DNA of 38,434 nucleotides from the NCBI GenBank assembly GCA_964496575.1, contig CAZCAC010000083.1, positions 1-38,434 on the forward strand, written 5' to 3'. This document shows positions 30,837 through 38,434 of the stretch, one piece after another. Each line of letters opens with the position of its first letter. The first letter of the stretch is position 1. Source of the DNA: CAZCAC01 sp964496575 (GTDB lineage Bacteria > Planctomycetota > UBA1135 > GCA-002686595). The notes beneath the pieces are model-generated. The model saw only the letters and a list, made by a program, of their open reading frames with translations, was not told the origin of the DNA and did not search any database. Both the position numbers and the translations under genes were made by a program.

Positions 30837-32087
30837 GTGGCCGACTCCGCCCTCCACATCCTGCACGTCGACATGGACGCCTTCTACGCGTCGGTCGAGG
30901 TGCGCGACAACCCGTCCCTGACGGGGCTGCCGGTGTGCGTCGGCGGGCCGGCGTCGGGGCGCGGGGTGATCTCCGCGGCGAGCTACGAAGCGCGCGAGTT
31001 CGGCGTGCACTCGGCGATGCCCACCTCGCAAGCGCGAAGGTTGTGTCCCGACCTGGTGCTCCTGCCACCAGACTTCGATCGCTACACCGAAGCGTCGCGG
31101 CAGATCATGACCATCTTCCAGCGCTACACGCCGCTGGTCGAACCGCTCTCGCTCGACGAGGCCTTTCTCGACGTCGAGGGTTGCGAGCGTCTCTTCGGCG
31201 ACGTGATCGAGATCGGCAAGGGGATCAAGCGCGACATCCTCCGCGAGACGGGGCTCGTCGCCTCGGTGGGGATCGCGCCGTCGAAGTTCCTTGCCAAGCT
31301 CGCCTCCGACCTCGACAAGCCCGACGGCTTCCGAGTGATCGAGCCGGACAAGATCCGTGAAGTGCTCGACCCGCTGCCGGTGTCGAAGATCTTCGGGGTG
31401 GGGGAGCGCACCGCCAAGCGCCTCGAGAGCCTCGGCATCGAGACGGTCGGCGATCTCGCCGGACGCGAGCGCGAAAACATCGTGCGCGAGTTCGGTGCGA
31501 GCGGCGTCTGGATCCACGACCTCGCGCACGGCATCGACACGCGCCGCGTCACGCCGCGCCGCGAGGAGAAGTCGCACGGGATGGAGCGGACCTTCTCCGA
31601 GGACATCGAGGACCGCGACGAGCTGCGCACCTTCCTGCTGCAGTTTTGCGAGGAGGTCGCGTTCGGGCTGCGCGACAAGGGCCTGCGCGGGCGGACGATC
31701 ACGCTCAAGGCGCGCTTCGCCGACTTCAAGACGGTGACGCGCACCAAGACGCTGGGCGCCGCGACCAACCTCGGTCCGCGCATCTATGCGGTGGCGCGCC
31801 GGCTGCTCGATCGGGTGCGTCGCGGTCCACTGCGCCTGATCGGGATCCAGGTCTCCAACCTCGAGGACGTGCGCGCCCCGGTCCAGGCCTCCCTCTTCGA
31901 CGGCGTCGAGCCCGCGCCGGGCGAGGGGCGCGCCGAGTGGCTCACCACCACCGAGAAGCTGCAGAAGGCCACCGAGGGGATGGACAAGCTGCGCCGCAAG
32001 TTCGGCAAGAACACGGTGGTCCGGGCCAGCCTGCTCGGGAAGAAGGTGCCGAAGGGACTGGACGGCTCCGACGGCAAGGCGAAGTGA
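30837..32087 (+). CDS. dinB: DNA polymerase IV (Y-family, translesion)
   Basis: The 416-residue protein starts at the GTG at 30837. Catalytic carboxylates are visible: Asp12 in HVDMDAFYASVE and Asp107-Glu108 in SLDEAFLD. The steric-gate position is Tyr17. A helix-hairpin-helix segment (IFGVGERTAKRLESLGI) follows, then the little-finger domain. QASLFD at 350-355 fits the beta-clamp-binding motif QxxLF. About 60 residues beyond that form a basic tail. Pol IV copies past lesions with low fidelity. It converges on the methyltransferase gene, with a hairpin between them. Confidence 0.93.
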   Translation: MADSALHILHVDMDAFYASVEVRDNPSLTGLPVCVGGPASGRGVISAASYEAREFGVHSAMPTSQARRLCPDLVLLPPDFDRYTEASRQIMTIFQRYTPLVEPLSLDEAFLDVEGCERLFGDVIEIGKGIKRDILRETGLVASVGIAPSKFLAKLASDLDKPDGFRVIEPDKIREVLDPLPVSKIFGVGERTAKRLESLGIETVGDLAGRERENIVREFGASGVWIHDLAHGIDTRRVTPRREEKSHGMERTFSEDIEDRDELRTFLLQFCEEVAFGLRDKGLRGRTITLKARFADFKTVTRTKTLGAATNLGPRIYAVARRLLDRVRRGPLRLIGIQVSNLEDVRAPVQASLFDGVEPAPGEGRAEWLTTTEKLQKATEGMDKLRRKFGKNTVVRASLLGKKVPKGLDGSDGKAK

Positions 32088-32097
32088 CGGGGGACCC

Positions 32098-32140
32098 CGA
32101 TCGACCGTCGAGACCGCCGTGCGGCCTCGACGACCGATCG
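32098..32140. terminator. Bidirectional hairpin between convergent genes
   Basis: CGATCGACCGTCGAGACCGC (32098-32117) pairs with 32121-32140 over 20 positions with three mismatches around a CGT loop. It fills the 60-bp gap between the convergent dinB and methyltransferase genes, which fits a terminator used from both sides. There is no T tract on either strand, so it would be a stem-only terminator. Confidence 0.55.
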
Positions 32141-32147
32141 CGAGCGA

Positions 32148-32951
32148 TCACCTCTTCCTGGCGATGAAGAGCCCCTGAGCGATCTTGCCCTGGTGGGCGA
32201 GCTGCTGCATGAAGCCCATCTCGCCGCCCATCGCGCCCATCAGCTCCAGGTCGAAGCCGATGATCTTCAGCGCGTCGTAAGTCAGCTGCTTGTTGAGCAT
32301 GTCGAGGTAGAGGTCGACGTAGGGCGCGAAGCGGTCGGTCTCCTCGGCGGTGACGACCTCGGCGCCGTTGGCGGTGAGCAGCTCCGCGTACCCCTTCACG
32401 TCCTGGATATCGGGGAACTTCATGAACTGCAGGAAGCGCTCCGCCTCCTCGGCGGAGAGCCCCGCGGCGCCCTCGACCCAGTCGGTGAAGGCGATCGTGC
32501 CGCCGGGCTTGACCAGCCGCACCGCCTCGGCGATCAGCTTCGGCTTGTCGACGACGTAGCACCAGGCGTCCTCGCCCCAGACGAAGTCGGCGCCGCCGTC
32601 GGGCAAGCCGCTGTCGCAGACGTCGGCCCGGGTGACCCCGATGCGATCGCCGAGCCCCTCGGCGGCGGACCGCTCGGTGACCCGCTTCACCACCGTCTCC
32701 GTCGCGTCGACGCCGTGCATCGAGTCGACGTTGCGGAAGCGGGTGAGAAAGCGCATGCCCGCGCCGTTGCAGCAGCAGAGGTCGATCCCCTTCATCCCGG
32801 GGCCGACGCCGGCGCGTTCTGCGAGATCCATCGAGGAGGCGAAGCCCCCGATGTGGATCTGCTCGCCCATCACCAGCTCCCATAGATCGCCTTCGGCGCC
32901 GTCGTAGACGGCCTGGACGTTGGAGAGCGCGATTCCCTTGGTTTCTTTCAT
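32148..32951 (-). CDS. SAM-dependent methyltransferase, possibly sarcosine/dimethylglycine type
   Basis: The start is the ATG at 32951, with AAGGAA about 10 nt upstream; the open frame to 33233 lacks coding character upstream. The 267-residue class I methyltransferase has motif I as GIDLCCCNGAGMRF (residues 55-68), an acidic strand end HGVDATE, and post-motif VKPGGTIAFTDW. The N-terminal YDGAEGDLWELVMGEQIHIG resembles the VWGGEDIHIG segment of glycine/sarcosine/dimethylglycine N-methyltransferases that make betaine. The substrate is not proven, and a UbiE-like small-molecule methyltransferase is the alternative. Three adjacent cysteines (CCC) in the SAM loop are unusual. Confidence 0.75.
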   Translation of the reverse strand: MKETKGIALSNVQAVYDGAEGDLWELVMGEQIHIGGFASSMDLAERAGVGPGMKGIDLCCCNGAGMRFLTRFRNVDSMHGVDATETVVKRVTERSAAEGLGDRIGVTRADVCDSGLPDGGADFVWGEDAWCYVVDKPKLIAEAVRLVKPGGTIAFTDWVEGAAGLSAEEAERFLQFMKFPDIQDVKGYAELLTANGAEVVTAEETDRFAPYVDLYLDMLNKQLTYDALKIIGFDLELMGAMGGEMGFMQQLAHQGKIAQGLFIARKR

Positions 32952-33292
32952 CGATTCAGTTTCCTTGCAAGGCGTGGGTAAAGACCACGACCGAGGCGGG
33001 CGAGTCCGATGAGGGGCCGAGGTTTCGCTGGTGCCGGCGCCCGGCGGAAACCTCAGCTTCCGCGGGCAGTGCTCCCGACGCGAGCGAGCTCGAAGCGCTG
33101 GTCTCTCTGGACCCGCAGCTGGATGGGGAGCACCCTTGGCCCCCGAACACCAGCTCAGCGTCGGACGCGTCGGTGGTTCAGGGGTATGGTTCGCATGTCG
33201 ATGGGTTCCAGTCGCGGCCGATCGGCCGGACATTCGGGAGCGGAGTCTAACAGGAACCGGATTGGTAGGTCTTCAACAATCCCGTCTCGTCA
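32952..33292 (-). promoter_or_regulatory. Leader of the methyltransferase gene with nested hairpin
   Basis: This 341-bp gap between polA and the methyltransferase has no gene that I can support. On the minus strand, about 70-100 nt ahead of the methyltransferase start, GAGGTTTC (33047-33054 side) and GAAACCTC (33019-33026 side) form an 8-bp outer stem. It encloses a GCCGG/CCGGC inner hairpin (33033-33037, 33041-33045). It does not match a riboswitch consensus that I know, including SAM or SAH types. A CGGCCGATCGGCCG palindrome lies near 33220. No T tract follows the hairpin. Confidence 0.3.
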
Positions 33293-36010
33293 TCAGTGCG
33301 CCTCGAGCCAGTTCTCCCCCCAGCCGAAATCGACTTTCAACGGCACCGCGAGCTCCACCGCGCCTTCCATGCACTCCCCGACCAGCTCCTGCGTCGCCTC
33401 GATCTCCGCCTCCGGCACCTCGAGCACCAGCTCGTCGTGCACCTGCAGGAGCATCCGCCCCGCGAGCTCCGAGGCCTCGAGGCGCGCCTCGAGGTCGATC
33501 ATCGCCCGCTTGATGATGTCCGCCGCCGAGCCCTGGATCGGCGTGTTGACCGCCGCGTTCTCCGCCGCGTTGCGGATCCGTGCGTTGGAGGAGGCGATGT
33601 CCGGCGTGCGCCGCCTGCGGCCGAGCAGCGTCTCGACGTAGCCCTGGCGGCGCGCTTCGGCGAGCGTGCGGTCGATCCAGCTGCGCACCCGGGGGAAGGA
33701 CTCGAAGTAGCGGTCGATGAACATCTTCGCCTCGACCACCGACAAGCCCGTCTCGCGCGCCAGTCGCCCCGGGCCCATGCCGTAGAGCAGGCCGAAGTTG
33801 ATCGCCTTGGCCCGGCTGCGCATCGCCCGGTCGACCTCGCTCTCCTCGACACCGAAGACGATCGATGCGGTCGAGGCGTGGATGTCACGACCCTCGGCGA
33901 AGGCCTGCACCAGGGCGGGGTCGCCGGAGAAGTGAGCCATGATGCGCAGCTCGACCTGGCTGTAGTCCGCGGCGAAGAGGACCCACTTCCCGCGCTCGTC
34001 GGGATCGCGCGGGACGAACGCCTCGCGCAGCTTGCGCCCGCGCTCGGTACGCACCGGGATGTTCTGCAGGTTCGGATCACTGCAGGCGAGGCGGCCGGTG
34101 ACCGCGGCGATCTGACTGAAGGAACAGTGGACCCGCCCCGTCCTCGGGTTGACGAAGGTCGGCAGCGCATCGACGTAGGTGCTCTTCAGCTTGGTCAGCT
34201 CACGGTACTCGAGCAGCTGCTGTACGATCGGAACGTCGCCGTACTTGTCGGTCAGGGTCTGGTGATCGGTCGCCCAGCCGGTCTTGGTCTTCTTCGGCCG
34301 CTTGACCCCCGCCTCGTCCTGGATGCGCAGCTTCTCGAAGAGGATCTGGCCCAGCGCCTTGGTGCTCTTGACGTTGAAGTTCTCGCCGGCGAGGCGGTGG
34401 ATCTCGAAGGCAACGCCCTCGATCTCCTTCTCCAGCTCTCCCGAGAACTTCTCCAGCAGCTTCGCGTCGAGGCGGATCCCGCGCTCCTCCATGTTGGTCA
34501 GAACCGGGATCAGGGGCAGCTCGACCTCCCGGAAGAGCTCCCCGGTGCCCGCGTCGGCGAGCTCCTTTTCCAGCGGTGCGCGCAGACGGAAGATGACGTC
34601 GGCGTCCTCGCAGGCGTACTCGGCCACCGTCTCGATCGGCACCTGGTCCATCGTCACCTGCTTCTTGCCGGTGCCGATCAGCTCGGTGGTGGGGATCTTG
34701 CGCAGGTCGAAGTAGGCGAGCGCCAGCTCGTCGAGGTTGTGGCGCCGCTGGCTGCCCGTGGCGCAGAAACTCGCCACCATCGTATCGAAGTCGGGGTCGG
34801 CGACGGTCAGCCCCTGGCCGCGGAAGACGAGCGCGTCGTACTTCCAGTTCTGGCCCCAGCGGACGAGTCCCGGATCGGTGAGCAGCGGTTCGAGCTCGGC
34901 GAGCAACTTCTCCTTGCCGCCCTTCACCACCGGTGGATCGAGGTTGAAGGGCACGTACCAGGCGCGCCCTTCCTGCGCGGAGAAGGAGACACCGACCAGC
35001 TCCGCTTGGAGCGCGAAGAGGCTGGTCGTCTCGGTGTCGACGGCGAAGGCGCCGGCCTCGGTCAGCTCCTTCTTCATCGCCGCGAGATCCTTCGTGGTCT
35101 TGACCAATCGGTAGTCGCGCTCCTCCTCCTTCTCGGCTCCCTCCGTCCCGGTCGCGACCTTCTTGGCCAGGCTCTGGAAGTCGAGGCGGTGCAGGAGCGC
35201 GAGCAGCTCCTTGCGATCGGGATCGGGCGCGACGATCCCCTCGAAGCCGGGATCGAGCGGCACCTCGGTGTCGATCTTGACCAGCTCCAGCGACATCAGG
35301 AGCTGTTCGCGGTCGCGCTCGAGGTGCTCCCGGGCCTTGCCCACAACCTCGTCGAGATTCTCGAGCACGCCCTCCACGCTGCCGAATTGCGTGATCAACT
35401 TGATCGCGCCCTTCTCGCCGATCCCCTTGACGCCGGGGATGTTGTCGGAGGCGTCGCCCATGATCGCCAGCACGTCGATCACGTGGTCGGGGGTGGTGCC
35501 GAACTTCTCCTCGACCTCGGGGATGCCCTGGATGACCAGGTCGACCTTGGGCTTGAAGAGGTTGTAGAGCTTCGTCGTCTCGCCGACGAGCTGCATCAGG
35601 TCCTTGTCGCCGGTGACCAGCATCACCTCGCAGCCGGCCGCCTCGCCCTGGCGCGTCAGCGTGCCGATCACGTCGTCCGCTTCCCACCCGGGCCGCTCGA
35701 AGACCGGGATGCCGTGCGCGATCACCACCTCGCGGATGTCGTCGAGCTGCGCGACCAGCTCATCGGGCATCCGCTCGCGGGTCGCCTTGTACTCGGCGTA
35801 CTGCTCGTGGCGGAAGGTCGGCCCCGGCGGGTCGAAGGCCACGGCGATCAGCTCGGGATTCTCCGTCTCGAGGATCCGCCGCAGGGTCATGGTGAAGCCG
35901 TAGGTCGCGCCGGTCGGCCGGCCGTCGGTGGTGGTCAGGCCGGAGCGGGCGAAGGCGAAGTGGGCGCGGTAGGCGAGGGCCGTGCCGTCGAGGAGGAAGA
36001 GTCGTCGCAT
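33293..36010 (-). CDS. polA: DNA polymerase I
   Basis: The 905-residue protein (E. coli 928) starts at the ATG at 36010. Residues about 1-290 are the 5'-3' nuclease (LLDGTALAYRAHFAF, ADDVIGTL, GDKDLMQL, GDASDNIPGVKGIGEKGA). The 3'-5' proofreading domain is intact: AVDTETTSL near 320 and YACEDADV near 463 supply its metal ligands. Many bacterial PolI proteins have lost these. Polymerase motifs are DYSQVELRIMAHFSGD (A, near 681), RSRAKAINFGLLYGM (B) and LLQVHDELVLEVP (C, near 858). It is divergent from the PopT gene across 62 bp and is a housekeeping repair and replication enzyme. Confidence 0.95.
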   Translation of the reverse strand: MRRLFLLDGTALAYRAHFAFARSGLTTTDGRPTGATYGFTMTLRRILETENPELIAVAFDPPGPTFRHEQYAEYKATRERMPDELVAQLDDIREVVIAHGIPVFERPGWEADDVIGTLTRQGEAAGCEVMLVTGDKDLMQLVGETTKLYNLFKPKVDLVIQGIPEVEEKFGTTPDHVIDVLAIMGDASDNIPGVKGIGEKGAIKLITQFGSVEGVLENLDEVVGKAREHLERDREQLLMSLELVKIDTEVPLDPGFEGIVAPDPDRKELLALLHRLDFQSLAKKVATGTEGAEKEEERDYRLVKTTKDLAAMKKELTEAGAFAVDTETTSLFALQAELVGVSFSAQEGRAWYVPFNLDPPVVKGGKEKLLAELEPLLTDPGLVRWGQNWKYDALVFRGQGLTVADPDFDTMVASFCATGSQRRHNLDELALAYFDLRKIPTTELIGTGKKQVTMDQVPIETVAEYACEDADVIFRLRAPLEKELADAGTGELFREVELPLIPVLTNMEERGIRLDAKLLEKFSGELEKEIEGVAFEIHRLAGENFNVKSTKALGQILFEKLRIQDEAGVKRPKKTKTGWATDHQTLTDKYGDVPIVQQLLEYRELTKLKSTYVDALPTFVNPRTGRVHCSFSQIAAVTGRLACSDPNLQNIPVRTERGRKLREAFVPRDPDERGKWVLFAADYSQVELRIMAHFSGDPALVQAFAEGRDIHASTASIVFGVEESEVDRAMRSRAKAINFGLLYGMGPGRLARETGLSVVEAKMFIDRYFESFPRVRSWIDRTLAEARRQGYVETLLGRRRRTPDIASSNARIRNAAENAAVNTPIQGSAADIIKRAMIDLEARLEASELAGRMLLQVHDELVLEVPEAEIEATQELVGECMEGAVELAVPLKVDFGWGENWLEAH

Positions 36011-36072
36011 GGGCGAAGGGTAGCAACGAAGGGCGGGGCTTTCGCCGCTCGCTCCGGTAGACTCCGGCGACC

Positions 36073-37170
36073 ATGACCGACCGCTCCACCGAAGACGCCC
36101 CCACGAGCCTCCCCCCGATCCCCCGAACCCTCGCCGGCGGCGTCCTGATGGGCCTCGCCAACCTCGTCCCCGGGGTCAGCGGCGGCACGATGATCCTGGC
36201 CCTGGGCCTCTACGATCGCTTCATCGGCGCTCTGGCGGACGTCACGCGCTTCCGCTTCACCAGGGTGTCGATCCTCTTCCTGGCCCTGGTCGTCGGCGCG
36301 GCGGCGATCTCGATCGTCGGCCTCTCCGGGGTGGCCGTGGGGCTGGTGATCGATCACCGCTGGGTGATGTACTCGCTGTTCATCGGCATGACCCTCGGCG
36401 GCGCGCCGGAGCTGTTCCGGCAGTCGCACCCGATCCGCGTGGCCCCGGTCATCTCCTTCCTCTGCACCCTGGCCCTGATGGCGGCGCTCGCCTGGGGCCT
36501 CTCCGAGGCCAGTATTCCAGCCACGATCCCGGTCTTCATCTTCATGGGCGTGCTCGGTGCGGCGAGCATGATCCTGCCGGGGATCTCCGGCTCGTACATG
36601 CTGCTGATCTTCGGCATGTACGAGGTGATCATCGGTGCGGCTTCGGCGCAGGCGCTGCGCGAGGACTTCGGTGAGTCGGTGCGCATCCTGGTCCCCGTGG
36701 TGATCGGCGCAGTGCTCGGCATGGGCTTGCTCTCCAACCTGCTCAAGATGCTGCTCTCGCGCTTCTCCGCCGCCTCGCACGCCGCGCTGCTCGGCCTCCT
36801 GGTCGGCAGCGTGCTCGGCCTGTGGCCCTTCCGCGAGCCGGTGAACCCCGACCTGGCGCAGAAGCCGTACCGCAAGAGCGTGCTGATGATCCTCGAGGGG
36901 CAGGAGCTCGCCGCGGTGAACGAGCGCTACGGTCTGGAGTTCACCGAGGCGAGTGCGGCGGAGGTGCGCGAGACCTACGCGGGCTGCAGTGCCGGCGACC
37001 TGAAGTGGCGAGGCGACGAGCTGAAGCGGTTCACTCCCGACCTCCTGCAGATCGCGTCGGCGATCGGATTGTTCCTCGCCGGCTTCGCGCTGACGCGGGC
37101 GCTGGGGGGGAAGAAGAAGGAGGCTCCGGAGGAACCGGAGTCTTCATCGAGCCAGATCGGCGGTGCCTGA
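36073..37170 (+). CDS. popT: DUF368 membrane protein, undecaprenyl-phosphate translocase-like
   Basis: The 365-residue polytopic membrane protein starts at the ATG at 36073. The DUF368 signature NLVPGVSGGTM is at 30-40, and a second related motif, MILPGISGSYML, near 175 reflects an internal duplication. Around eight hydrophobic segments follow, with a soluble loop near residues 265-320 (YGLEFTEASAAEVRETYAG) and a lysine/glutamate-rich tail. DUF368 (PopT) proteins have been reported to return undecaprenyl phosphate across the membrane for cell-wall and glycan synthesis. The loop between the last membrane spans is longer than I would expect for the family. Confidence 0.8.
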   Translation: MTDRSTEDAPTSLPPIPRTLAGGVLMGLANLVPGVSGGTMILALGLYDRFIGALADVTRFRFTRVSILFLALVVGAAAISIVGLSGVAVGLVIDHRWVMYSLFIGMTLGGAPELFRQSHPIRVAPVISFLCTLALMAALAWGLSEASIPATIPVFIFMGVLGAASMILPGISGSYMLLIFGMYEVIIGAASAQALREDFGESVRILVPVVIGAVLGMGLLSNLLKMLLSRFSAASHAALLGLLVGSVLGLWPFREPVNPDLAQKPYRKSVLMILEGQELAAVNERYGLEFTEASAAEVRETYAGCSAGDLKWRGDELKRFTPDLLQIASAIGLFLAGFALTRALGGKKKEAPEEPESSSSQIGGA

Positions 37171-37620
37171 GCCAGACTCCGATCCGATCCACCGACAAGC
37201 TATTGCCGAGATCGAGGATAGGACGTATTCACAACAACCTACGGCTCGGATCGGAATGGCCAGGACCGGCCCGTGAGTGGTGGAGCTTGCCGGGCTCGGC
37301 TCCCGAGGCGGTTCTGGAGGCCCACCCGGAGCCACCCCGGTGCGACAACACTCTCGTCGGCCTCCACGGTGTCCCGCAGTCCGGAGAGGGGATCAAGACC
37401 CGGCGATGCAGGTGGGACTACTGACAAGGAGTTCGCCTTCGCGGGATGTGTTCACGGCTCGATTGGCTCCGTTCCGCCTTGTCGTCGTTCGATCTGAGTC
37501 AGATGGGTACCAGAGAGGCGAATGGAGGAGGTAATCGGCGGCCCGACCACCAGCGAATGAAGGAAGCACGCGTCTTGTTTCCCTTCTGTGTCGAGGCGTC
37601 TACAATCCGAGGTAACCTCC
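37171..37620. other. Intergenic stretch without recognisable gene
   Basis: These 450 bp separate the PopT gene from the last, partial gene. Open frames here on both strands have no coding character, family motif or ribosome-binding site that I can see. GAGGTAACCTC at 37609-37619 is palindromic and its GAGG is the probable ribosome-binding site of the next gene (8 nt spacing). No terminator with a T tract is visible after the PopT gene. Confidence 0.5.
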
Positions 37621-38434
37621 ATGCTTCGCCGCTCAAGCTCAAGATTGCCTCCGTGGTGGCTGCCCGCCGCACTCGGCGTTCCTCTGCTCCTGGGGGCGCA
37701 ACCACTAGCGCCGCAGGAATCCACGACGGATCCATTCGCAGCTCTGCGCACCCCGCGAGTGGAGCGGTGGCAGCCCGTGGATCTCGCCCTGGGCTCCCTC
37801 GCCACCCTCAGCGAAGTGTGGTTCGACTCCGAGAACCAGCAGATCTGGTTCGGTGGAGAGGTGCGGGATGGGGCAGGCCCGTTGCGGCTTGCGGACCTCA
37901 TTCTTTTCTTGCGGGCCAGGAGGGATCGGCTCAAAGTCGGTGTCTCGCTCGAGCCCATCCCCGGTTCAGAGCGCCTGGCCGCCCGCTACCTGGGGGGGGT
38001 CGAGGACACTCACCTGGGCGAGGTGCTGATCGAGAGTGACTGGCAGCTCAAAGTTCTATCCACAGGTTGGGATCCCGTAGACCGGATCTCGGTGCAGCCG
38101 AGCATCAGTGGGTTCCGCAGTCTGAGCGAGCTCACCGAGGCGTATTCCGAACGGCGAACTGGTCGTTCGAACAGGCTGTGGATCGGTCGCCCGGAGATTG
38201 TCCCGAGATGGGACTCCGAGAACGGTTCCTCGCTTCACTTCGATGACTGGACGCTACGCTTCCGCGCTGAGTCTGCGGACGGCGAGATTGCAGGAGAGCG
38301 CTCCTGGATCGCCTTTGTCGAGTTCCTTCAACATCACGAGAAGGAGCTTCGCGCCGAGTTTCGCTCCCTGGGAGAGCTTCACGAGGTCTCCAAACTCGCA
38401 GCCGTGGCTGACTGGCTGTGGGAATGCGCCCCCA
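37621..38434 (+). CDS. Exported protein of unknown function, 3' end outside window
   Basis: The ATG at 37621 opens a frame that runs without a stop to the window end (271 codons). Residues 1-32 look like a signal peptide: arginine-rich start (MLRRSSSR), hydrophobic core (LPAALGVPLLLGAQPLA) and AQ-type cleavage region. The mature part has IWFGGEVRDGAGPLRLADLILF, GVSLEPIPGSERLAARYLGGVEDTHLGEVLIESDWQLK and the segment LGELHEVSKLAAVADWLW. The LGGVEDTHLGEVLIESDWQLK pattern reminds me of large secreted planctomycete proteins of the DUF1598 kind, but I am not sure. No catalytic motif was seen. Confidence 0.7.
   Translation, partial: MLRRSSSRLPPWWLPAALGVPLLLGAQPLAPQESTTDPFAALRTPRVERWQPVDLALGSLATLSEVWFDSENQQIWFGGEVRDGAGPLRLADLILFLRARRDRLKVGVSLEPIPGSERLAARYLGGVEDTHLGEVLIESDWQLKVLSTGWDPVDRISVQPSISGFRSLSELTEAYSERRTGRSNRLWIGRPEIVPRWDSENGSSLHFDDWTLRFRAESADGEIAGERSWIAFVEFLQHHEKELRAEFRSLGELHEVSKLAAVADWLWECAP

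Noticed and set aside
33019..33054. SAM/SAH riboswitch or Rho-independent terminator of polA
   Set aside because: I cannot match the known riboswitch cores, and no T tract follows the hairpin on the minus strand.

Overview
The window is GC-rich bacterial DNA with no rRNA, tRNA, CRISPR array or insertion sequence that I can see. It most resembles a planctomycete. The reasons are a tandem family of secreted FG-GAP propeller proteins with a cysteine-rich C-terminal module of a kind I associate with marine Planctomycetota, an ole hydrocarbon locus, and many start codons without a clear Shine-Dalgarno sequence. This placement is an inference, not a phylogenetic result.

Layout. (1) 1-3355, plus strand: a terminator-like hairpin with a T tract, then a lipoprotein that joins a Cys-based phosphatase to a cytochrome c'-like domain, then a pqiA/pqiB (MCE) pair. 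(2) 3356-17524, plus strand: a structured leader followed by six consecutive paralogous genes for secreted seven-bladed FG-GAP propellers. The first is cut by an in-frame amber codon just before its C-terminal module. Copies 1 and 2 share blocks of 184 and 236 bp that are identical, which suggests gene conversion. (3) 17508-30082, minus strand: a 13-gene operon-like run. In transcription order it is oleA, a GbsR-like regulator, ketosynthase, acyl carrier protein, two CrtI/carotenoid-isomerase-like flavoproteins, ketoreductase, dehydratase, FabI-like enoyl reductase, phosphopantetheinyl transferase, oleB, oleC, oleD. Many neighbours overlap by a 4-bp GTGA, ATGA or TTGA. (4) 30083-30836: a non-coding island of CACGGAG/CTCCGTG repeats built as a large inverted repeat with 125-bp arms. 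(5) 30837-38434: dinB (+), a SAM-dependent methyltransferase (-), polA (-), a DUF368/PopT membrane protein (+) and the start of an exported protein that runs off the window (+).

Most interesting system. Region 3 embeds a complete private type II acyl-chain assembly line (KS, ACP, KR, DH, ER-like, PPTase) and two polyene-type flavoproteins inside a split oleA...oleBCD olefin locus. The simplest reading is that the line builds an unusual, probably polyunsaturated or isomerised acyl-ACP. OleA would join two acyl chains head to head, OleD would reduce the beta-keto acid, OleC would close a beta-lactone, and OleB would decarboxylate it to a very long hydrocarbon. The FAS-plus-phytoene-desaturase-like pairing recalls the gene sets proposed for ladderane lipids in anammox planctomycetes, but no radical SAM gene is present here. 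The ole assignments rest on conserved active-site residues. The product structure and the role of the flavoproteins are inference.
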